Assembly: GCA_910578195.1 (NCBI GenBank)
Contig: CAJTOY010000001.1
Location: 248,001-312,000 of the forward strand
DNA from: an uncultured Christensenella sp.
GTDB lineage: Bacteria > Bacillota > Clostridia > Christensenellales > Borkfalkiaceae
Length of the DNA stretch: 64,000 nucleotides
Direction of reading: 5' to 3'
The translations under genes were made by a program, and so were the position numbers. The notes beneath the pieces are model-generated. The model had not been told where the DNA came from, did no database searches, and saw only the letters and a list, made by a program, of their open reading frames with translations. Positions 58,072 through 64,000 of the stretch are shown here, in pieces. Position 1 is the first letter of the stretch, and each line of letters opens with the position of its first letter.

Positions 58072-59088
58072 ATGCTTTTAAGAAAAAAAATTGTCAGAAC
58101 GTTTTTAATATTCTTTGCAGTTGTACTTTTCAGCTTTACATTCAGCCCGCTGACTGCCAGCGCGGACGCTAATTCTATGTATTTAGGAGGCTTTCCCGCG
58201 GGATTTACGTTGAAAACCACAACGGTTGAGGTTGTAGGTATTTGCGACGTATTAACAACGGAAGGTCTGCGGTCTCCCGCAAAGGACAGCGGCATCAGAA
58301 CGGGCGATATAATCGAAAGTATCAACGGCATTGAAGTTAACGGTACCGCTGACATCAATAAGATTTTAGACGATAATTACAAAAAATTCAACGCAACCAT
58401 ACTCAGAAACGGTGAAAGTATGACCGTCGACATAACTCCCGCAAAGGACCTTTCGACCGGTTCGAGGCGTTTGGGCATACTTGTTAAAGACACTATAAAC
58501 GGCGTCGGCACGGTAACCTATATCGACAAGGCGAACAACAAATTCGCGTCGCTCGGTCACCCCGTTTCCGATATCCACAACAACATGATTAAAATAAGCG
58601 GAGGCACGGTTTTCGGGTGTATCATATACGACGTAAAGAAAGGCGTAAAGGGTACCCCGGGCGAACTTCGCGGAGCTTTTGAAAACGGAACAGTTTTGGG
58701 AAAGGCAAGTCTGAATTGCCCTTGCGGCATATACGGCGACCTCGATAAAAACTACGACGTTTCCAAACTCACCAAAATCGAAAAAGGCAATATCGAGGAC
58801 GTAAAAATCGGCAAAGCGTGCATTTATACAACATTGCACGGCAACGAAGTTAAACGCTACGATATTTCGATTGTCAAAACCGACAAGTCGAACAAGGACA
58901 ACAGAAACTTCGTCATTAAAATCGACGACAGCGCGCTTATCGAAGCGTCGGGCGGAATAGTTCAAGGAATGAGCGGAAGCCCCATAGTACAAAACGGAAA
59001 ACTTATAGGCGCCGTAACGCATGTATTCGTTAACGACCCGACAAGGGGATACGGAATTGCCATAGACAAAATGCTGAACTCTTATTAA
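58072..59088 (+). CDS. spoIVB: SpoIVB peptidase (S55)
   Basis: A 338-aa protein, shorter than the Bacillus enzyme. A membrane helix or signal (about 8-28, LIFFAVVLFSFTFSPLTAS) is followed by a PDZ domain (SPAKDSGIRTGDIIESINGI) and the S55 serine protease domain. The catalytic His lies in KFASLGHPVSD and the Ser in GMSGSPIVQNG. Forespore SpoIVB cleaves SpoIVFA to start pro-sigma-K processing. Here spo0A does not follow it, unlike in most spore formers. Confidence 0.94.
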   Translation: MLLRKKIVRTFLIFFAVVLFSFTFSPLTASADANSMYLGGFPAGFTLKTTTVEVVGICDVLTTEGLRSPAKDSGIRTGDIIESINGIEVNGTADINKILDDNYKKFNATILRNGESMTVDITPAKDLSTGSRRLGILVKDTINGVGTVTYIDKANNKFASLGHPVSDIHNNMIKISGGTVFGCIIYDVKKGVKGTPGELRGAFENGTVLGKASLNCPCGIYGDLDKNYDVSKLTKIEKGNIEDVKIGKACIYTTLHGNEVKRYDISIVKTDKSNKDNRNFVIKIDDSALIEASGGIVQGMSGSPIVQNGKLIGAVTHVFVNDPTRGYGIAIDKMLNSY

Positions 59089-59124
59089 TAAAAAACCGAA
59101 AGGTAACTATATTTCATATGTATT

Positions 59125-59151
59125 AAAGCAAGGACAATAAGTCCTTGCTTT
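59125..59151 (+). terminator. spoIVB terminator
   Basis: AAAGCAAGGAC pairs with GTCCTTGCTTT around AATAA, followed by T residues. Confidence 0.8.
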
Positions 59152-59218
59152 TTAATTACGGTTGCGCTATAATGAAAACACTATAAACATTAATTCAACA
59201 GTCTAACACGGAGTATCT

Positions 59219-60007
59219 ATGGATAAAAAAGATATAGGTATAAAGAAAAACAGAGTTTTAATATCTTTTCTATTGGTATTATTGACGGTTGCTTTTGGTA
59301 TAATATCTTTCTTTGTTTGGAGTAATTACGGGCATCTGTCTGACTATGAATATTTAAGCAAAAATGGCATTGAGGTCGAAGCAGAAATAGTTGACTGCAT
59401 ATACCATAGAGAAGCAAATCATAGTACGGGTAATTGGGTATTGATTTATGAATACAAAAGCGAGTGGGGAACGGTGTACCGTGAAAGCATAGGACATTAT
59501 TCTTCCGAAAGTGTCGCGCAAGAGTATTTGGGTAAGAAAATAACAGTTATAATCGACCCTAATAGTTCGTCATCTTATTCGGGGTTAAAGTTAGAAGATA
59601 TAATAACAACACCTGCAGATTATGCGAAAGGATTAAGTATTGCAATTATATTCAGTATTCCCGTTCCCATTGTATTGTACTTGCTTATATATCGTTGCAT
59701 TTACCGCAATGTACTCAATAAGAAAATTAAGAAGAAAGTTTACGGCAGTACATATAACAACGACAGAATTATTCATACGCTGATACCGAATACCGTTACG
59801 CAAGGCGATGTAACGAAAGTTTGGAAATGGATAGTTTGCTATGTTAAGGTAAAATATCAAGACGAGAACGGCTTGGCGAGAGAGAAATGGGCGCGGTCTT
59901 GGTTTACACACAAGGAAGCGAAGTTCTTACAGCAAAAGAAAACAATCAATATCGTACCCTACAAAAGCACCTACGGCATATTGGAAGAAATGTCCATATC
60001 GAAATAA
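59219..60007 (+). CDS. DUF3592-like membrane protein, paralog 2
   Basis: A 262-aa protein with the layout of the 34,723 protein. The N-terminal KDIGIKKNRVLISFLLVLLT helix is followed by a beta domain with GIEVEAEIVDCIYHREANHS and IIDPNSSSSYSG, a second helix (IFSIPVPIVLYLLIYRCIYRN), and a basic tail ending AREKWARSWFTHKEAKFLQQ, TYGILEEMS. The second half is much closer to paralog 1 than the extracytoplasmic part, which suggests different ligands on a shared inner module. A GGAG site precedes it. Confidence 0.72.
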   Translation: MDKKDIGIKKNRVLISFLLVLLTVAFGIISFFVWSNYGHLSDYEYLSKNGIEVEAEIVDCIYHREANHSTGNWVLIYEYKSEWGTVYRESIGHYSSESVAQEYLGKKITVIIDPNSSSSYSGLKLEDIITTPADYAKGLSIAIIFSIPVPIVLYLLIYRCIYRNVLNKKIKKKVYGSTYNNDRIIHTLIPNTVTQGDVTKVWKWIVCYVKVKYQDENGLAREKWARSWFTHKEAKFLQQKKTINIVPYKSTYGILEEMSISK

Positions 60008-60019
60008 CACGGAGTAATA

Positions 60020-60772
60020 ATGAAATTAAAGCCTATCGGTATAAGAAAAGATAGAGTTTGGCTTATACCAGCAACTCTTATATGTACGTTTTCTGTAATA
60101 ATTGCCGTCATAGTTTCTTGGTGGTTTTATAGCGACGAGTTTGACTATGAGTATCTTTTAGAAAACGGTGTCGAAGTAGAAGCAACCGTTGTCGATTATG
60201 ATTATCATTCCGAAAGTTATTCGGACGGGGATAGTAATCACTTATCGGGTTGGTATTATATTTGGGAATGTTATTATAACGGCAGAAGATATTGGGGAAC
60301 TGCGCCTAACGGCTATTTAAGAACCGAAGAAGAAGTTTTGTCTTATATGGGCGAAAAATTTACAGTTACAGTTGATCCTAACAGTAGTTGGGTGGTTGAT
60401 AAAACAAAAGCAGAAATTCTCGCTGACGGGTTTCATTATACAGAGTATTTGACTTGTGCTATTGTATTTACTTGCCTTTTGCCGTTGGTTATGTTCGCAT
60501 CTATAAAGTTTGCTTTTTATCCAATAATTTTGGATAATAAAATCGACAGAAGCGGCAAATTGCCAAAAGAAGGCGAAGTTATAAAAGTCCGCAAATTTAT
60601 AATCAGTTACATTAAGGTAAAGTATATTGACGATAAGGGCGCAACAAAAGAAAAGTGGTCTTATGCTTGGTTTACTAAAAGGGAAGCGCAGTTTTTAGAG
60701 CAAAAGAAAATCATAACTATTGTACTCTACAAAAACACCTACGGCATTTTGGAAGAAATGTCGGCAAATTAA
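60020..60772 (+). CDS. DUF3592-like membrane protein, paralog 3
   Basis: A 250-aa protein 12 nt after paralog 2 and probably co-transcribed. It opens KPIGIRKDRVWLIPATLICT and has the external NGVEVEATVVDYDYHSESYS and VTVDPNSSW. The second membrane region (LTCAIVFTCLLPLVMFASIK) and the tail (TKEKWSYAWFTKREAQFLEQ, NTYGILEEMS) are more divergent than in paralogs 1 and 2. Function unknown. Confidence 0.7.
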   Translation: MKLKPIGIRKDRVWLIPATLICTFSVIIAVIVSWWFYSDEFDYEYLLENGVEVEATVVDYDYHSESYSDGDSNHLSGWYYIWECYYNGRRYWGTAPNGYLRTEEEVLSYMGEKFTVTVDPNSSWVVDKTKAEILADGFHYTEYLTCAIVFTCLLPLVMFASIKFAFYPIILDNKIDRSGKLPKEGEVIKVRKFIISYIKVKYIDDKGATKEKWSYAWFTKREAQFLEQKKIITIVLYKNTYGILEEMSAN

Positions 60773-60791
60773 ATATGGAAATTAAATAAGT

Positions 60792-60830
60792 ATAACGCAC
60801 TATGCTTCGTAAGCGAAGATAGTGCGTTAT
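60792..60830. terminator. Bidirectional terminator before the M60 peptidase gene
   Basis: ATAACGCACTAT (60792-60803) pairs with ATAGTGCGTTAT (60819-60830), extended by an inner CTTCG/CGAAG stem. It lies between convergent genes. Confidence 0.75.
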
Positions 60831-60885
60831 TTCATTATCCGCAAGTTAATCTCTAAACAAATTCCATTAACCGCGAAATATTTAT

Positions 60886-63800
60886 TTACTTGTAAATTAC
60901 TATGGAGTCTAAGTTGGCTTCGCCGAGACACTTTATGACAACCGTATGCTCGGTGTCTTCCAGCAAGTCGGATATGAACGATGCGCCGTATCCGCCGGTG
61001 ATTGCTTTAATGTCAATTGAAGTTACCTTTTTGCCGTCGATAGTAACCTCGAAGTTTATGCCGAATGCGTCGGAGGAAAGGAGGGCAAGTCTGTTGCCTT
61101 TGAATTTGAACGCCATTTCCGCGTTTTTCGAACCGACGAAAACGTGACCGAAGGTTGACTGCGTTGATTTTATCTGCCAGTTGCCGCCGTAAGTAAACGC
61201 CTTGTTATCGGGAGTGAACTGCGTTCCGCCGTTAATCTCGAATATCTTCCACATCTCGATTTCATCTATAATAATGTATCTGCCGCTGGACCGCGTAACT
61301 TCCATTTTATAGTAACGGAAAGTAGATTCGGGGAAGTTTACGGTAACAGTGGAGCCCTTGTTTGGCGCGTCGTCTTCCTTGTAAACTTCAAAGAAGTTTA
61401 TGCCGTCTTTACTGCCATATAACGTAAACGCTTTTACTATCATCAAATCTGAGCGGTTTTGACTGTAAATAACCATTCTGCTTACGGTTTTTTCCTCGCC
61501 CATGTCGACTGTGAATATAAAAGGTTTAGCTTCGGTAGGAGTGAAGTTTGTATGCGAACGAGTCGTGCGGTCGCCGTCTGCCAAATGTTCAAGCTTATGC
61601 TCATTCGCATCCCAAGGCTTATAGTTTTCGGAAGTGACTGTCTGCTTAGCGTTTTCGTTTGCCCAAACGTTATCAGAATAATTGTAAGTGTAATTCCTCG
61701 TATAGAAATAATCCGAAACGAAGCCCGCATTATCGGGGAATTCATAATTGGTTCTGTACGCGTTGATATAGGAAGCTTTAGTAGGAGCAATGGGCTGAGC
61801 GTTGTTCGCTTCTTCCTCGGTTACTTCATTACCGTTGAGGTCGTAATAATGCGTTTCGGTTCTGAAATAATTCTCGTCGTCGGGCGAGGAAACCTCGTTG
61901 CCCGCCTTATCGAAATATTTTTCGACAATCGTGAACATGGGAGTGGACCACTTGCCGTAGCCGAGACCTATGTAGCTTATAACGGGTTTATCTTGCACTA
62001 TAAGCACTTCTTTCACATATACCCACGAATTTTTTTCAAGCTCGATATCGAAATACGTTTCGGGATTGTTCAGATAGAAGCCCGAGCCGCTGCCTTTTGT
62101 GACTTTTGCGCCGAGCTCATAAGTTTTGCCTCCGTCAAGCGAGTAGTACACAGCGCAATTAGTTCTGCCGCGCAGATAAATTCTGTATTTGCCTTGTTCT
62201 TCGAAGTACAACTTGCCGTCAAGCACTTCTATTGTGTTGGGGTGCACAAAGTGCGAATCGGGCGAAGTGGGGTGCGCTTCGTGAGTTTTATCGTCGTTCG
62301 GATAGAACCAAATGTCCGTGTTACAGTTCTGGGTGGGATTGGTGTGGTTTGCCTTTTCGACTACCGAAGTGTAATTTTCGAAATTGTTGTCGTATGCGAC
62401 CGTAGCGTCGGCGTACATATTTTCGGCAGTGTAGGTGTAGGTCGTCCTTTCAAGCGTCATTTTGTTCGTTTCGTGCGACTGCTCGAATTCGAGTACCAAA
62501 TCCACGTCGTCAACCTTGAAAGCTTTGTCTTTTTTGGTGATTTCCAGCGTGACGATAATCTGTCCAGAACGCATAGTCTCGTCGGGAGTAAACTTGAATT
62601 TGTAATCGTCTATCGCTTCGAGCGAACCGTGAGCGGGTTTGGAAATACTCTTGATTTTATAATCGAAGCCGTCGGGAATAACTATACTGCCGCCAGCATA
62701 CTGGTTGTTGGGAGCGGAATATTGATTCAAATCGATGGTGAACTCTTCGCCGTAGGGAATTACATACGGTTGCATAGTGTGGAAGTATTTCTTTTCGCCG
62801 TCGCACATATAACTTCTGCCGGTCTGATAAACCGAAGAAACGGGCACGAACACAGGATAGTCGGGGTTACGCCATTTGTCCGCAACTGTCTGGTCAATTC
62901 CTTTTAAAACGTCTTTAAAGAAATAGGTCATATCGTTGTGGGTTATATCCTGCCAAGCCCTTAAATATCCTTGATAGGACTGTCCGTAATGCGATACTTG
63001 TTGCTTATATTTAGCTTGAATGTAATTGTTTGCGCCGAAGTTATGTAAGAGAGTGGAGTATATCGCAAGTCCCCGGTCACCGTTGGAAGGGTGACCGCCG
63101 CGCTGTATGCTCAAAAGGTCATTAAGCGCCCAGGTTGCGCTGGTGTAATTGTTCCAGCCACCCAGACCTTGCCCGCCAAAGCTTTCCATACCGCGTTTTG
63201 CGGAAATCTTCGTGAAAAGCGCGTACGAAACGAGCGTCATACCGTTGTTAGTGACTTCGCCGCCGTTACCTACGCCATAGTTCTGGAAATTGTGGTGGTA
63301 TTCGTGGAAGTTACCCCACGAGCCCGAAGTGACAATCTGGTTATAGTTGAGCGAGCCCGTCATCCAGTCAGTAGGACAGTTGACCGAGCTTCTTCCGGGG
63401 AACGCAACCGCCGCGCCCGCCGCGACAAACGGCTCATAGAGGAATACGATGCCCTGACTGCTGCCGGTTGTAGTAACGCTGGAAACCTTTTCCCAGACGA
63501 TAGCCGCTTTATAGATGTCCTCGTATGAGAAATTTCTCGCGTAATATTTGGGGCCCGAATGAAGCACGCCGTAGTTCCAAACTTCCAAATCGAAATAGGG
63601 AGTGGAGGTCTTTTTGTTTTCCTCGAACTCTTCCTTGGTGGTATAGCCGAGTATAAAGTGCGAGTACGCCACGCCGCCCGAAATAGTAGCGGTATAAGTA
63701 GCGGACGTGTTGCGGATATAGATAGGTCCGCCCACAAACGAGCCGACATACGCCGTGTAAACGCCGTTTTCAAGCGTTGCGGTGTTCTTATTCACAATCA

Positions 63801-64000
63801 TAGTGTTGAGCACGTTCGGGAAACGTTGCATCTGGTTTTTTGCAGTCCAGATATTATTAGACTGTCCGTTATACAGCGCCTGACCGATATGTATAGTAAG
63901 CCCGCCGGTAGCTTTCATGTCGGCTTCGCTTATCTCAATTTTAATAACCTCGCCCGCGGGCGCGTATAGTCCCGTAACCGAATAGCTGTTGTATCCGCGG
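60886..64000 (-). CDS. Large secreted M60-like metallopeptidase with carbohydrate-binding modules (N-terminus outside window)
   Basis: The frame is open to the window edge (about 1,038 codons visible), so the start is missing. The visible N-terminal part has YSVTGLYAPAGEVIKIEIS, typical of the M60/enhancin entry strand. The zinc site is HEYHHN (HExxH) followed by GGEVTNN with the third ligand. Residues about 480-680 hold a beta-rich chitobiase/PA14-like part, and about 760-905 a F5/8 type C (CBM32-like) domain with FYEVYKE-like and YYKMEVTRSSGRYIIIDEIE motifs. A C-terminal beta domain follows. M60 peptidases of gut bacteria cleave mucin glycoproteins. Confidence 0.88.
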   Translation of the reverse strand, partial: RGYNSYSVTGLYAPAGEVIKIEISEADMKATGGLTIHIGQALYNGQSNNIWTAKNQMQRFPNVLNTMIVNKNTATLENGVYTAYVGSFVGGPIYIRNTSATYTATISGGVAYSHFILGYTTKEEFEENKKTSTPYFDLEVWNYGVLHSGPKYYARNFSYEDIYKAAIVWEKVSSVTTTGSSQGIVFLYEPFVAAGAAVAFPGRSSVNCPTDWMTGSLNYNQIVTSGSWGNFHEYHHNFQNYGVGNGGEVTNNGMTLVSYALFTKISAKRGMESFGGQGLGGWNNYTSATWALNDLLSIQRGGHPSNGDRGLAIYSTLLHNFGANNYIQAKYKQQVSHYGQSYQGYLRAWQDITHNDMTYFFKDVLKGIDQTVADKWRNPDYPVFVPVSSVYQTGRSYMCDGEKKYFHTMQPYVIPYGEEFTIDLNQYSAPNNQYAGGSIVIPDGFDYKIKSISKPAHGSLEAIDDYKFKFTPDETMRSGQIIVTLEITKKDKAFKVDDVDLVLEFEQSHETNKMTLERTTYTYTAENMYADATVAYDNNFENYTSVVEKANHTNPTQNCNTDIWFYPNDDKTHEAHPTSPDSHFVHPNTIEVLDGKLYFEEQGKYRIYLRGRTNCAVYYSLDGGKTYELGAKVTKGSGSGFYLNNPETYFDIELEKNSWVYVKEVLIVQDKPVISYIGLGYGKWSTPMFTIVEKYFDKAGNEVSSPDDENYFRTETHYYDLNGNEVTEEEANNAQPIAPTKASYINAYRTNYEFPDNAGFVSDYFYTRNYTYNYSDNVWANENAKQTVTSENYKPWDANEHKLEHLADGDRTTRSHTNFTPTEAKPFIFTVDMGEEKTVSRMVIYSQNRSDLMIVKAFTLYGSKDGINFFEVYKEDDAPNKGSTVTVNFPESTFRYYKMEVTRSSGRYIIIDEIEMWKIFEINGGTQFTPDNKAFTYGGNWQIKSTQSTFGHVFVGSKNAEMAFKFKGNRLALLSSDAFGINFEVTIDGKKVTSIDIKAITGGYGASFISDLLEDTEHTVVIKCLGEANLDSIVIYK

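Noticed and set aside
61459..62907. Long plus-strand frame of 482 aa
   Set aside because: Shadow of the M60 peptidase gene on the other strand, which has clear domain matches.

Overview
The window looks like a contig from a spore-forming Clostridia-type Firmicute of the gut. I infer a Christensenellales-like or related uncultured lineage, but nothing here proves the taxon. The evidence is a complete spoIIIAA-AH operon, spoIVB, a Spo0A-type regulator, the conserved block nusB-folD-ispA-OLE RNA-oapA-dxs-tlyA-nadK-argR-recN-spoIVB, and a large M60-type (mucin-targeting family) peptidase. Most genes have Shine-Dalgarno sites, but several start directly next to a sigma-A-like promoter and may be leaderless.

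Region 1 (1 to about 18,240) is accessory DNA from a phage, phage-plasmid or integrative element. Its left part has a minus-strand run of small genes with DpnD/PcfM-like and LPD11-like domains, phased iteron-like repeats with a promoter (4,904-5,056), and a long gene-poor stretch that includes 123 nt without a single T. Next comes a non-coding RNA cluster (7,636-8,138) in which a 21-nt spaced motif occurs three times. One of these RNAs has a tRNA-like domain in circularly permuted order, as in YrlA-type bacterial Y RNAs. A plus-strand run of small phage-like genes follows (two YopX proteins, an ASCH-like protein) and leads into a Ro60/TROVE protein and an RtcB RNA ligase broken by a frameshift. 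A large hairpin-rich RNA (about 15,724-16,280, similar in size and setting to phage ROOL/GOLLD RNAs) then precedes four tRNA genes (Glu, Gln, Asn, Thr), with a second structured RNA between the last two. The element ends with small genes, an Xre-type regulator and an inverted 3' half of a tRNA-Ser gene beside an intact tRNA-Ser. Together, Ro60, Y-like RNAs, RtcB, tRNAs and a giant RNA suggest a mobile RNA repair or RNA-protection module.

Region 2 (18,380-44,313) is chromosomal. It holds an Asp/Glu-racemase-family protein and a cytidylyltransferase, a purine (guanine-type) riboswitch ahead of an FAD-dependent oxidoreductase, a TetR-regulated ABC transporter, an M29 aminopeptidase, an rRNA methyltransferase, a heterodimeric ABC exporter, an ABC-F ATPase with one predicted dead ATP site, and Spo0A with an altered receiver pocket. 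After these come a second TetR operon with an Acg-type oxidoreductase, polA-coaE, two tRNA-Leu genes, a cluster of small metabolic genes with recombination scars (a DJ-1/GNAT chimera and a split TfoX-C gene), and a repeat-rich surface lipoprotein.

Region 3 (44,422-59,151) is the sporulation and isoprenoid block, with the OLE RNA and its membrane partner OapA between ispA and dxs. Region 4 (59,219-64,000) has two more copies of a membrane-protein family also present at 34,723, and the C-terminal 3.1 kb of the M60 peptidase, which runs off the window.
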